Below, one piece after another: positions 40,262 through 50,789 of a DNA stretch of 64,000 bases. The notes under the pieces were generated by a model. That model had not been told where the DNA came from, did not search any database, and saw only the letters and a program-made list of their open reading frames with translations. Position numbers and translations under genes: made by a program. The stretch is from Limnephilus marmoratus (lineage: Eukaryota > Arthropoda > Insecta > Trichoptera > Limnephilidae): positions 38,180,962-38,244,961 of the forward strand of contig OU862928.1 in NCBI GenBank assembly GCA_917880885.1. Direction: 5' to 3'. Position 1 is the first letter of the stretch; every line of letters begins with the position of its first letter.

Positions 40262-40703
40262 TTGGGAGGCAAGTATGGGTACCGCCGCCCCGGGAAACAT
40301 TTATTGGATAACAAAAACCTCTCCCATAGGTCACCCCAAGTGGTTCGCGACATTTGGTGACTTAGCAGGAGTGCCCGGGTTCATGGGGTGAGGTTTGTCC
40401 GGGTCTTGGCGGTGGATGCGTTTTCCCATCTGCTGCGTGGCGGGCCGGATCGAGAGGGACTGGTGAGGGAAGCCTTTTGATCTTTCCAGCCGGACTCTCG
40501 ACCCTTCGCCTTGCAATACAGTTGGAGGGATGGATTCATACGTCCGTCATCCCTGGTCACACTGACCCCAAGATTCCTACCCACCCCTAATGCCCTTTTC
40601 CTTCCTAGAACTTCCCCCTCCACACAGCATCCCCAAAGATGGCAAAAGGCCCTAAGGGGAATTATTTTCCTCAGGGTCTCCTGTGTAGAGCTAATGTAAA
40701 AAA
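40262..40703 (+). mobile_element. SINE-like retroposon, family 2, near full length
   Basis: Head: GGGTACCGCCGCCCCGGGAA and TTTGGTGACTTAGCAGGAGT. Body: GGTCTTGGCGGTGGATGCG and GATCTTTCCAGCCGGACTC. Tail: CCCTCCACACAGCATCCCC, then TATTTTCCTCAGGGTCTCC, then AGCTAATGTAAAAAAGG. The last ~100 bp match the LINE 3' tail at 55437-55530. Confidence 0.78.
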
Positions 40704-41300
40704 GGGGTTGGTAGGTATCTTCTTATATTTTAGGATTTGACTAAGTTTGCCGAAATTCACCCATCGAAATCCTTTTGCCCAACATCTTTAAATGAAATTG
40801 GTATTTGGCTTTTGTGGTGCAGACGTTAAATGGGACCCGCCATCGGCCTCACGATATACGTCGCGCATGCCCGAAGCCGGCCAACGGTCACGTGACAGCG
40901 CCAAACGTCAACGTGACAGGTGACATTAGCCGCAGGGGCCCACCACGTGGTGCGGTGGGTGGGAAGCGACAAGGCCTTTGGAAATACGTCACGAATCGCG
41001 AGGCACGGGAAATATGGGGACGGCTTCTAGGTCGGCCATAAATTAATCGCAGAGTCAATCAATTTCTATCTTCGAACTTTGTGTGAATCTTTCAGGAAAC
41101 ATCTTCACTTCATTTGGATAGGGTTCCAAATGACATTTTTTTTCAAAAATGACCTTTGAATGCCAAAGCATTTCTTTTGCTCATTTCTCTACCCAAAATA
41201 ATTATCAGATCCATCCGTGTTGTATTTTCGTAGATATATGTATGATAAAGTTTTAACATCAAGCATTTTAAATAATCATTCATTTTTCAAGGTTCTAACA
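40704..41300. other. No gene seen; GC-rich block at 40830-41040
   Basis: A 78-codon frame (40805-41041) lies in a GC-rich patch with CACGTG sites (GGTCACGTGACAGCG, CACCACGTGGTG). There is no recognisable domain or splice partner. Confidence 0.4.
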
Positions 41301-41303
41301 TTA

Positions 41304-41464
41304 GGGAACGTACCCATACTACGTGACACGTTTAGGGGGGGGGGGGGTCTTCAAAATGTCACGCTCCATACAAATGAGCGGCGGGTTGCTTAGGATTTTG
41401 GTCACCGGGGGGGGGGGGGGTTAAAAATTGCAAAAAGTTGGTCACGTAGTATGGGTACGTTCCC
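41304..41464. mobile_element. Short palindromic MITE with poly-G tracts, copy 2
   Basis: Same TIR (GGGAACGTACCCATACTACG) and TTA flanks as 1092-1249, with G runs of 13 and 14. The internal TGAGCGGCGGGTTGCTTAGG is conserved. G-run length is the main difference between copies. Confidence 0.82.
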
Positions 41465-41617
41465 TTACTTACACTCTCTATTTTGTCTGTATCTGACCGA
41501 TGATCGTTATTACTAAGCGCACTTCTGTTAAATATAAATATAAATGTAAAACTCATGCAATGTCCAGTGTTTTGAATATAATGTCCTCCACGTGCAAAGT
41601 CGTATCTTCCCCATATA

Positions 41618-44600
41618 CTCCAGTCAAGATGTACACCCGTGCTTGCAAAAGGTCCGGTCATTCTGAATTTTTTATATGTTGTTAGGACCTAAACCAGTAA
41701 TAAAAAAAAAATTTTGCAACTTCGCAAGTGCTGTGCGAGCGGCGGTGGACCCAAAAAACCAGGAAATTTTCGGATTTTTTTCAGTTTTTGCTCAATATCT
41801 CAGTGAAGGAAGGGTCTGACCGGTATAATCAGTATACATACTTTTAAAGTAGACTAAATTTGCTACAATTTGAAACCAAAGCAAGCTATATACAGTCATT
41901 GGTTTCCAAGATACAGTTCTTCGAAAATAGGCCATTTTTTCCAAAAGGTGAAATTTTTTCAAAATGTTCACTTATTTTGTAAAATATTTTCTAAAACACG
42001 CATCCCACGTCAAATATTATATGAAATAAAGTTGTAGTAAATTTAATTAACTTTCATTTAAGACTAAATTGATATTTGTAGACCTAACGGTTCTCTCAAA
42101 AGCGCTAGATAACCAAAAACAGTCATAAGTGGGTTTTGGGGGAAATGCAAATAAATTGTTCTCACGTCTTTTTATGGTTTTATTGTGCTGTGAAGGTGTG
42201 AAGTAAATCCATGAGACCATTTATTGTGTTGTGAAGTAAATCCATGATGCGATCCATGAAAACCTATGGTGGGTTGACCCAAGAAAGGGGAATCTCCGAC
42301 AGTGTTCTAGCAAGGTGGACTGCAGGAATGGTGTTTATGTTGAACATTTGTGAAGAACTGGAAAGTTTTTGCAGCATCTCATGTCCTGCTGGAGAGCAGC
42401 ATGTAGACATGAGACCTTCTCGAATCATCCAAGATAATAGTGATGTGGAAAAACTAAAAAACTGGTTTGCTCTCCACCCTCCATTTCCCAAAACTGACAG
42501 TTTGATTTCTATCAGTAGTGGCTTACTGGCAGGTCCTGAAATTAATTGCCACACAGCCCAGAGAGTTGGAACGGAGGGAGTGATGAAAATTGTTGGGCAA
42601 ATGTACGACAAGGGAGTAATAAAACGGAAAAATAAAGTTACCACGCTGGTATCGATCACCTCAACCATTAAACTGCCGGACAAAAATAGAAGAGTGGCTG
42701 TGGATCCGCTCACAATTTTCCAGCGAGTGTGTATTGCAAAGCAATCTGAACAGGATTTATAGGATGACTTCAAGTTTGAATTGGCCCCGTTCCCGATGTC
42801 TCTGGTCAATGAACAAGGGATGCGCAAGGGCACAAAATCTACTCTGTACTCTGCTTTCACTCCTCTTTCCAGCCACACGCCGATAGATTGGTGCCAGCAC
42901 TCACGTCATTTTGGATGGTGGCTACCTCTTGCACAAGGTCGTGTGGCAGCGGAAGAGCATGGTTCAAGCACTTTTGGCGCGTTATACCACCTACGTCCAA
43001 AACCACTTTGGGAAGAACGTCTCCATCGTTTTTGACGGCTACCCCGAAGATGTTACAAAAAAAAAACACCAAAACAGCGGAACGACTCCGGCGCTACGCA
43101 GCTCATTCCAGCTCATAACTCTTCTCTGTGACGCCTTTCAGAAGGAGTTTCTACTCCCAGAAGTGGCTGTTGCCGAAGAAGATGCGAATCGAGAGATCGT
43201 CATGATGGCGCTTTCAAAAAGAGCAGTAGCCGATCGGGTCGTCATAGTGGGAGAAGACGTCGACCTGCTCGTTCTTCTTTCAATGGTTTAGGCGCTGAAG
43301 AGACAAATGTCTATCTTCAGAAGAGCACGAAGGGTGAATCTGGTTGCTGTCACTACTCTACAACCTCCTACAACCACTAGGGCTCCCGGCGATTACCAGG
43401 AATGGCACTATTCACCCACGTGTTTACCGGGTGCGATACCACCTCAGCACCGTTTGGCCAAGGAAAGGCCAAAATCATCACACTTCTGAGCAAGAATGAA
43501 CCACTTGCTGAGCAAGTGGAGGTATTCCTTCAGTCAGACTCCACCCCACAAGCCGTGAGTGAAGCGGGCATCAAGTGCTTTGTGGCTCTATATGGGGGTG
43601 AGATCGCGAGGGATACTTTGGATTTCCTGAGGTATAAGACGTTTGTCACTTCAACAAACATAAACCTCGCCCATTTGCCACCGACGGAAGATGCCGCAGG
43701 CCACCATGCAGCAAGGTGCTACCTCCAAGTGCAGAAGTGGCGGGGAGTCAACTTAAATCCCACTGAATGGGGGTAGAAGCTGTCTTCTCAAGGACTCACC
43801 CCCATCCTCACCACGATGGATCCCGCACCTCATGCCCTTCTGCGAAAAATTTCATGTAAATGCAAGAAGGATGCTCTGGGAGCTGCTCGTGCAGAAAGGC
43901 TGGGCTCCATTGCTCAGTCCTCTGTCAGTCATGCGGTGACAAATTGTGCATTAAAATCCGGATGTGGAGCTGAAATGCTCGGACGATGAAGATGACCCGA
44001 CTACAGACTGGGCGCCTCTCCCAGCGTCCATCACAGATATCGAGACACCTTCTTCGTGCGAGCCTAAGCCCGGGCCATCTAAGATAAAAAGAAAGACATG
44101 ATTTGGCAACCAAGACACAATACCTACATGATTTATATTAGTTTAATTTTTTGTGTACATGTAATTTGTCCTTATAGTAGGTACCATGATGTTTGTACAA
44201 GCATTTTAGTATGTAGATATATAAAACAATGTTTGAAGTTGACGTAATTCCCGATAGATTTATTATCTTTTCTTTCTTTTATTCATCAAAAATTTGTTAA
44301 CAATAACAAAAAAAAATTGTAACTATTTGATAAATAAAACCATAAAAAGACGTGAGAACAGTGTATTTGCATTTCTCCCCAAAACCCACTTATGACGGTT
44401 TTTGGTTATCTGGCGTTCTTGAGAGAACCGTTAGGTCTACAGATATCAATCTAGTCTTAAATGAAAGCAAATTAAATTTACTACAATTCTATTTCACATA
44501 ATATTTGACGTGGGATGCGTGTTTTAGAAAATATTTTACAAAATAAGTGAACATTTTGAAAAAATTTCATTTTTTGGAAAAAATGACCTATTTTCGAAGA

Positions 44601-44910
44601 ACTGTATCTTGGAAACCATTGACTGTATATAGCTTGCTTTGGTCTCAAATTGTAGCAAATTTAGTCTACTTTAAAAGTATGTATACTGATTATACCGGTC
44701 AGACCCTTCCTTCACTAAGATATTGAGCAAAAACTGAAAAAAATCCGAAAATTTCCTGGTTTTTTGGGTCCACCGCCGCTCGCACAGCACTTTCGAAGTT
44801 GCAAATTTTTTTTTTTATTACTGGTTTAGGTCCTAATAACATATAAAAAATTCAGAATGACCGGACCTTTTGCAAGCACAACCCCCTTTTCATGTTTAAC
44901 TTGACTGGAC
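41618..44910 (+). mobile_element. 3.3-kb element with ~570-bp inverted repeats and a FEN1/PIN-like gene
   Basis: The left arm (41618-~42184) and right arm (~44336-44910) are inverted copies with few differences. The outermost bases are CTCCAGTCAAG and CTTGACTGGAC, next to TA on both sides. A short non-matching gap then precedes GTGCTTGCAAAAGGTCCGG and the main arm. Between the arms lies one decayed gene on the plus strand (42244-44101). No DDE/D transposase, RT or integrase was seen. TA duplication and arm length are my reading; the superfamily is not one I can name. Confidence 0.8.
42244..44101 (+). pseudogene. Decayed FEN1/PIN-like nuclease gene with Cys-rich tail
   Basis: Four reading-frame blocks line up as one protein of ~600 residues. 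Block 1 (42244-42762) is KTYGGLTQERGISDSVLARW, then SCPAGEQHVDMRPSR, and runs into an in-frame TAG followed by APFPMSLVNEQGMRKGTKS. Block 2 (42911-43291) is MDGGYLLHKVVW, then VSIVFDGYPEDVTKKKHQ and VVIVGEDVDLLVLL. Block 3 (43402-43776) is FTGCDTTSAPFGQGKAK and later LPPTEDAAGHHAARCYLQ. Block 4 is SCKCKKD, then LCQSCGDKLC. VFDG, the D/E-rich DANREIVMMAL and EDVDLL are laid out as in FEN1/XPG or PIN nucleases, where these acids bind metal. I recall full-length relatives scattered in insects and cnidarians as uncharacterised proteins. At least four frameshifts or stops disable it. Nuclease assignment is inference from motif order. Confidence 0.65.
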
Positions 44911-45014
44911 TAATAGCATAAGCATAAACTTTCTAATAAAGTGTGTTTTGTCGGAAGTGTCCTGCAGGTAAGTATGATTCTGTATCTATTTGAAAATAAT
45001 AAAATTAGATAGAG

Positions 45015-45112
45015 CCTAGGATTTATAATAAATTGTAAAGCGCCCTTGAGGTGATTTTTCACAAAAACGGCGCTATACAAATTATCCAATTATTATTATT
45101 ATTATTATTATT
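45015..45112 (+). repeat. LINE 3' tail with (ATT)n
   Basis: AAGCGCCCTTGAGGTGATTT and AAACGGCGCTATACAAATTA are followed by an ATT microsatellite. Close relative of 55060-55145. Confidence 0.65.
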
Positions 45113-45288
45113 GTTGGTCGCCACTTTGCTTGGTTGGATAGGGTTAGGGTTCTAACTTCGCGTTACCATGTTTTAAGGTTTCAAAGTTTGCAAACACGAA
45201 TTTTCGTAATCTATTTAACAATTTTAGTTTATCATATTTTATTGGAAAATATTTAAATAGGACGTGACCCTAGCTTGGAATTGCATTA

Positions 45289-45838
45289 CGCCCTCCGTTC
45301 ATGGAGATACTTACAAGCTATTCGATCCTCGTGAGTGTATCATACGCGCCGATCGTAACTACCCCCAGTACGATTTTGCTGGCGCCCGTACACGGCGCTA
45401 CGCGACGTCTGTCGGTTTTCAATCAGTATCACGATACCGACAGTGCTGATCGCACGCGACTCGTCGATTCATTTGTGTCTGATACTTATTCGTTTGACGT
45501 TTAACAGAAATGGCGTCGGAACATGAAAGTAATGTTAGATTTGTTCTGAAAGTGGAAAGGGTGCATGTTTATGTAACTATACGTTACCAGAATACGTAAA
45601 ATTAAAATTACGTACGACTTAGTGGAGAAGGCATGGATTGATGTTGGAAAAAAGTCATATGACATCGCTTGACTGCGTGTTAACTCCACGGCTGCACGTG
45701 AAAAATGATCAAGTTCAGTATATTTCAGATAGTGCCGTGTACGGAGACTAGCATTAAAAAGTACCTAGTATATCAGCAGGGTACTTGTGGTTTCGTCACA
45801 ATTACGTAGATTGTAAGTATCTCCAGGAACGAAGGGCC
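45289..45838 (+). mobile_element. PIF/Harbinger element, MADF-only derivative
   Basis: TIRs of ~28 bp (GCCCTCCGTTCATGGAGATA on the left, GCCCTTCGTTCCTGGAGATA on the right in reverse, both then CTTACAA). Flanks are TTA (45286-45288, 45839-45841). Only a partner-gene remnant is left inside. Confidence 0.85.
45510..45676 (+). pseudogene. MADF-domain partner remnant
   Basis: ATG at 45510 opens MASEHESNVRFVLKVERVHV. After a frameshift the sequence continues NYTLPEYVKLKLRTT, a stop, then VEKAWIDVGKKSYDIA. F(V)..V......YNYTLPEY......VEKAW..V.K is the MADF pattern. Partner ORFs of Harbinger carry this domain and are thought to help nuclear entry or DNA binding of the transposase. At least one frameshift and two stops. 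Confidence 0.6.
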
Positions 45839-45932
45839 TTAGGGATATGTAATTAGAACCCTGTGCAATGAATTAGTATGCTCTAGCTCAGCCGAGCGAT
45901 TGTCTATCTTTTGTGGGAACGAGATTGATGTC

Positions 45933-46145
45933 GGGCGAGATCTCCCGTCAGATCTGTGTGATTTTCAATGGCTGTTATTTGCTTTTTCTACGGGCCGATG
46001 TCAGAATTTCAGCTGTGAGCTGATACGTATTTTAGTTTAGGATGTTTTAAACACAAATTCCTGCAAGTATGCATGATTATTTATTCATTTAATAGCCGTA
46101 GAAAATCACACAAATCTGACAAGAGAACTCGCCCGAAATCCGTCT
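45933..46145. repeat. Inverted repeat around GGGCGAGATCTCCC-type sequence
   Basis: 45935-45972 (GGGCGAGATCTCCCGTCAGA) pairs with 46092-46130 (TCTGACAAGAGAACTCGCCC). A third related GGGCGAGT lies at 46161. Possible foldback element; no ends assigned. Confidence 0.5.
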
Positions 46146-46439
46146 CGATCGAGATAGTTATCGGGCGAGTCTTCTTCTTCTCAAAATCACTACCCGGCTC
46201 TGCTCGATAATATTCATAATTAAAATTTGAAAAATAAGGGTTTTTATGGTCAAATAACTGTAATGTATTGCTGTTTTTGCATTTGATTTGCGTACCGATT
46301 TGCGTAGCCGAACCATGTTTCGCGCCATTTGCGGTCGTTGCAAAATTCGGATTTTTCACATTAAAATCGTGCAACAATATTTTATTTTTCAGATATCTAG
46401 TTATGAGCAGTAAAAACAGTTTTTTCTGCTTCCGTGAAC

Positions 46440-46560
46440 GTGACCCGGGCATTCACGGGTGCCGAGTGACGTCATTGGATACCCCATCATTGGGCATGAG
46501 GTCACTCGGCACCGGGCATCGGGCACCCGTGACCCAAAGCCCACGTGTCCCGCAACGTGA
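46440..46560. repeat. Foldback: GGTGCCGAGTGAC palindrome
   Basis: GGTGCCGAGTGACGTCAT (46459) faces ATGAGGTCACTCGGCACC (46494), with further CGGGCA/TGCCCG and ACGGGTG/CACCCGTG pairs around it. A GC-rich hairpin of ~100 bases. Confidence 0.6.
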
Positions 46561-46735
46561 TGCCGTTTCTGCAGAGTTAGGCAGAGAGTACGGACCGCTG
46601 AACAACTTGGTGTTGGCACATACTCTTTGCTGCATTTATATTCATGAATAGTCTCATACATACTCTTCTATTATTCTGACTCTTGACATGGCTTGACTCA
46701 AGTATTTGATTCACTTGATCCGGGTATGTCTTCCT
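46550..46735 (+). repeat. Dispersed repeat, partner of 37475-37650
   Basis: Same phrases as 37475-37650 (TTAGGCAGAGAGTACGGACC, CTCTTCTATTATTCTGACTC), diverged. Confidence 0.6.
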
Positions 46736-47450
46736 CGGGGATTCGGGGGTCCCCGACTTCTTCTACCATTCACATTTGCATCATATATTGTCCTTACACT
46801 TCTTTCTTCGTTCATTCGCCCTACACGCCCAGCGAACGCTGTATTTATTATGAATGTCTTCCAAAACTTTTAGAACCAATGTTCAATCAGTTAAGCGGTA
46901 ATTGGAGCAATTAAAAAAAAAACTTTAGTCGCAAATGTAAAAGTTGCCTTCGAAAGCACGAAATATCGAAATATTTCTAACCATTGTTTATTGATTTACC
47001 TTATCTAATAAACACGTTTCGGGACCAATGATGGTCTCTTCCTCAGGGCAAAATGTCTAACAAACTAAGATATTTTGGCCGAAACATTCCTTCACGGACC
47101 TTTAATATATTAACATTTTGAATGAAATTCCTGCAAACCGATAAAAGTTTTATCGACAAAATCGGTTTATTTGTCAACATTCCCGATCAAAACCCCAGAA
47201 CAAACAAACAACTTATTTAACGTCGACTATATCAGATTAATTTAGTCGAATTAAACGGTACGTTGACAAACAACCGAGATCAATACTATAAAAGAAAGTG
47301 CATGAAAGTGTGCGTCCCGCTAAAACTCAGAAACGACTCCCGGTACGACCGAGGGAGTGGTAGCCCTCTATCCCCCCATCCATGAAGAAGGTTCACGTTT
47401 TTACCTGAAGGACGTGCTTTTGAATATATAAGGGCTTGAAGTTTCACCCT
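46736..47450. other. No gene seen
   Basis: AT-rich; short frames without domains. 47020-47070 contains AACACGTTTCGGGACC and GATGGTCTCTTCCTCAGGGC, another retroelement-type phrase. Confidence 0.4.
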
Positions 47451-47454
47451 CCAG

Positions 47455-47645
47455 AAATTTCTAGAACAGTCCAGAACATTCGAGAGTATTCGAGAGCATT
47501 CCAAAATATTTCAGAACATCCCTGAACATTCCGAAATGTTGTGGAATGTTCGGGAATAGTCTGGAACGTTCGGTAACATCCCGGGAACATCCCAGATCAT
47601 TGTAAGACATTCCAGAACACTCTCGAATGTTGTGGAATGTTAACA
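47455..47645. repeat. TTC/GAA minisatellite resembling heat-shock elements
   Basis: About 190 bp of near-tandem ~12-mers such as CCAGAACATTC, CCTGAACATTCC and GTGGAATGTTC. It gives many alternating nGAAn and nTTCn blocks, the arrangement recognised by heat-shock factor. A TATA box (GGGGTATATAAAATAAG) follows at 47694-47710. It could be the U3 region of a retrotransposon LTR. Confidence 0.55.
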
Positions 47646-47693
47646 TTGTGGACAATTCGAAGCCATTTTGTATGGGTGGGACTACCCATTGGT

Positions 47694-47710
47694 AGGGGTA
47701 TATAAAATAA
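47694..47710 (+). promoter_or_regulatory. Possible TATA box downstream of the TTC/GAA array
   Basis: TATATAAAATA in a GC-flanked context, ~50 bp after the array. No transcript or LTR end was identified, so the promoter call is weak. Confidence 0.3.
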
Positions 47711-48150
47711 GATACATCGTGGGTTCGAATGTCAGTTCAATCTCGTATCAACTCCCTGAGCAAGCTAGTTGTAGATAAATTCATCATCGATGTTCTTAGA
47801 CCCAGGCCTCGCTAACACTAATTTATCATAATGTTTACCTTCCTGGTTCACGTTCGCAATTCGATACCCCGCGTTAATACTTGCTAATAAGTTGAGTGTG
47901 TCGGTCAATCGAATTCACCTACGCCGTACCGCACTTCTAATGATGCTAAAACGCGGGCAATAATTTATCGACCCTGATACTGGAAACCCTAATTTAATTA
48001 GCGATGTCGATTGATGCCCGTCGTTGGCTTGGCTTGCTGAACATACACGAGATAGAAGTGTTGTGGGCGTGAGCCCGATGAAAGCAAATTTTCAGCTTAC
48101 TTCCATTTCTGCTGAAAATCGAGCATTTTCAAAAGTTTAAATCTTTTCTT
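47711..48150. other. No gene seen
   Basis: Balanced composition with no domain in any frame; may be LTR or leader sequence of a retroelement. Confidence 0.35.
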
Positions 48151-48156
48151 GAACCA

Positions 48157-48790
48157 AAATGGAGTTCCTCATACAATCGTACTAGGGACACTCTTATTAC
48201 GAGTAATTATTTCTTGAACAAAGATGGAGTTCCTCAAGGATTCATACTAGGGCCGCTCTTATTACAAATAATTTACGAACGATATATTTGTCAATGAAAA
48301 CTAAATAGCGAGAATTTGTAAGCAGACGGCGAAATATGGAGTCCAACAAGGATTCAAACTAGGACCACTCTTATTACGAATAGTTCTTTCTTGAACAAAG
48401 ATAGAGCTCCTCAAGGATTCATACTAGGGCCACTCTCATTACAAATTTAATAACAAATAATTTATGAACGATATCTGTCAATGTCAACTAAATGGCGAAC
48501 TTATTGTAAGCAGACGACGAAAGACGGAGTTCGTCAAGGATTCATGTTAGGGCAACTCTTATTATGAGTAATTCTTTCTTGAATAAAGATGGTGTTCCCC
48601 AAGGATTCATACTAGGGCCGCTCTTATTATGAGTAATTCTTTCATGAACAAAGATGGAGCTCCTCAAGGATTCATACTAGGGCCACTCTTATTACAGACA
48701 ACAAATAATATATTAATTATATCTGCCAATGATAGCTAAGTGGTGAGCTTTATGCAAACAGACAACGCAATATATTACTATGGCAGAAGC
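48157..48790 (+). repeat. Tandem array of a reverse-transcriptase core segment
   Basis: Seven units start near 48157, 48217, 48331, 48396, 48519, 48582 and 48647. Each has a version of GATGGAGTTCCTCAAGGATT and ACTAGGGCCACTCTTATTA, which translates DGVPQGFILGPLLL, the RT motif before the catalytic loop. Units 2, 4 and 7 extend ~55 bp further to AAGCAGACGAC-like sequence, a decayed YADD. A short (~63 bp) and a long (~118 bp) unit alternate, giving a ~180-bp higher-order repeat. None is a working gene. Confidence 0.8.
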
Positions 48791-49410
48791 AGTATTAAAA
48801 AAAAATCGCAACTGGGTCTAAATAGATTGTCTTTCTTTCAAATCGGCAACGACCACACTTCTAGGGATTCTCTATTCAGAGGATAAAATAATTAAATAAA
48901 TCTAAAAAGAGAGAGATAGTTTGCGCTGGATCTCTCTAAGACACTTGCATAACACAATATATTACGAGAGTTTTCATGAACGAAAACAAGCTATAAAATG
49001 CACATAAATATAACTCTGTCAAAAATATAGATGCCAAAAAACGTCAAAATATTTTTGTACATTTGTGAATGTGTTCTGTCACTTTATCTACTACCCATTT
49101 TTAACAAATCATATTAAACTGCCAGTCGTGAATTTTAAGAGCACACTAAACTTGATGTTTTATATTTTAAAATAAAGACATTGCAAGAGACGAAGAATAT
49201 CTTAATATATAAAAATGTGTTTGTCCCGCATGCGTTTCTAATCCATACTCCCATGAAACTTTGGTGATTTGTTGTGCGCATTCTGTTGAGCTCTGGCGTC
49301 ATGAAATTATTTCCTATACCATTCATCTCAGCGGGTTTTTGCTACCAAACCCCGAGGCGGCGAGCGCCGCGTGGCTTAGTCACAAACTATCACCCGTTTC
49401 CAGCTTGGAG
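48791..49410. other. No gene seen
   Basis: AT-rich, no recognisable motif. Confidence 0.4.
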
Positions 49411-49416
49411 AGATTA

Positions 49417-49844
49417 AGGGCCCGCATCCCGGATTTCTACCGATTTATTACACATTTCCCTTAAACACGGTAAGTTTTAAAGCTCTTAAAAAAATATATG
49501 TTATTCTAGAAGATAATATCTAGACTTTGCCCGCGCCGAAAAGCAAATTATATGAAATCCCCCCCAATAGAAAAAATCGCAAAGTATGCTCCAAAAATTA
49601 TTATAAACACGTTTGTTTAAGTCATTTTACAAGTTATATGTATGAAAATATTCACAGTGTTTCTTTAAATGCTATTTAAGATAATGCCCGCGAGATTTTT
49701 GCTCTATTTTAAACAAGTCATGTTTTATTAAACATTTTCGCAATTTTCGCATCGATTTTGTCGCAGTAAATGTTAGCGCTCTCCTCTAACATTCGTAATT
49801 TCGTATCTCTCCATCTTCTTCTTTTCGTGCCCGGTTGTAGAGCC
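49417..49844 (-). mobile_element. MITE family R1, copy 3 (reverse)
   Basis: TTA flanks. The ends are AGGGCCCGC on the left and GTTGTAGAGCC on the right. Reverse complement of 36373-36801. Confidence 0.72.
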
Positions 49845-50365
49845 TTAATGAAAAAGCAAATCCAAGAGTACTTACGCCTGCCAGCCAACGTTCCTCATGC
49901 TAACTGTTAACGTAAGTGGCGCCATCTTTCTTCATTATCAGCTACTTGCTTTAATTCGGTTGTATTACGATAGTATCTTAAGTCACAAACTTCACGTAAC
50001 AGATGGTTTCCATATGGAATTGTGTCAGAGTTGTACTCGAAGTCGGATTCTTAAATTTCAACCGGACATTCGCTAGGGTAATAATACTGTCAGATTCATA
50101 AGACGTTACACGGAAGTTTTTCATACAATTATGATAATTTAATTGAGATTGCGTAATACATTACAATCGGACTAAAAAGTAATAACTGATACCAAAATCC
50201 GTATCGGTTTGCTTGACACTGAATAAGTCAGTTATTTGCGGTTAAAGCCGAATTTGGCGTAAAATCGTTTCATAGAAAATGATATAATTTATTTAATTAT
50301 ATTATAATAATTAACGTAATGATGTCTGACCTTTTCTCATTTCACATGTAATTTCATCAAGCTTA
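49845..50365. other. No gene seen
   Basis: Intergenic AT-rich sequence without recognisable structure. Confidence 0.4.
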
Positions 50366-50370
50366 TAATT

Positions 50371-50703
50371 TTTGTTTTAATGGAAGAATAAACTGTCTGT
50401 CTTGAAGAGACCCGGATATTATTCCATAGATAAACAGATAGAAGTGTGTTGTGAGCATGTCCTTGTGCCCGAAGTAAGGTCAATTTTATCTTACTTCGGG
50501 TAAAATTGATCCACAAATGGTAGTACAAGCCTTTTTGTTTTAATGGAAGAATAAACTGTCTGTCTTGAAGAGACCCGGATATTATTCCATAGATAAACAG
50601 ATAGAAGTGTGTTGTGAGCATGTCCTTGTGCCCGAAGTAAGGTCAATTTTATCTTACTTCAGGTAAAATTGATCCACAAATGGTAGTAGGTACAAGCCTT
50701 TTT
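50371..50703 (-). repeat. 163-bp tandem duplication of a LINE C-terminal segment
   Basis: TTTGTTTTAATGGAAGAATA starts both units (50371, 50534); the units are almost identical. On the minus strand they encode SVYLWNNIRVSSRQTVYSSI, recalling the W-N-x-(L/I)-P/R C-terminus of LINE RT proteins. Each unit has a hairpin CCCGAAGTAAGG...CTTACTTCGGG. Related pieces are at 36290 and 55365. Confidence 0.65.
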
Positions 50704-50789
50704 AACCTCCTCATTCAGATACTTTTTAAGATTTTCAGGGCCAAAATTATTTTCGTTATTTGTTTTTGGGGTGTTATGCCGTGTTGCGC

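Noticed and set aside
40805..41041. 78-codon plus frame in a GC-rich patch
   Set aside because: No domain, no splice partner; composition alone explains the open frame.
42264..42878. 204-codon minus frame opposite the nuclease-like gene
   Set aside because: Longest frame on that strand, but it has no recognisable motif, while the plus strand has ordered motifs matching one family.
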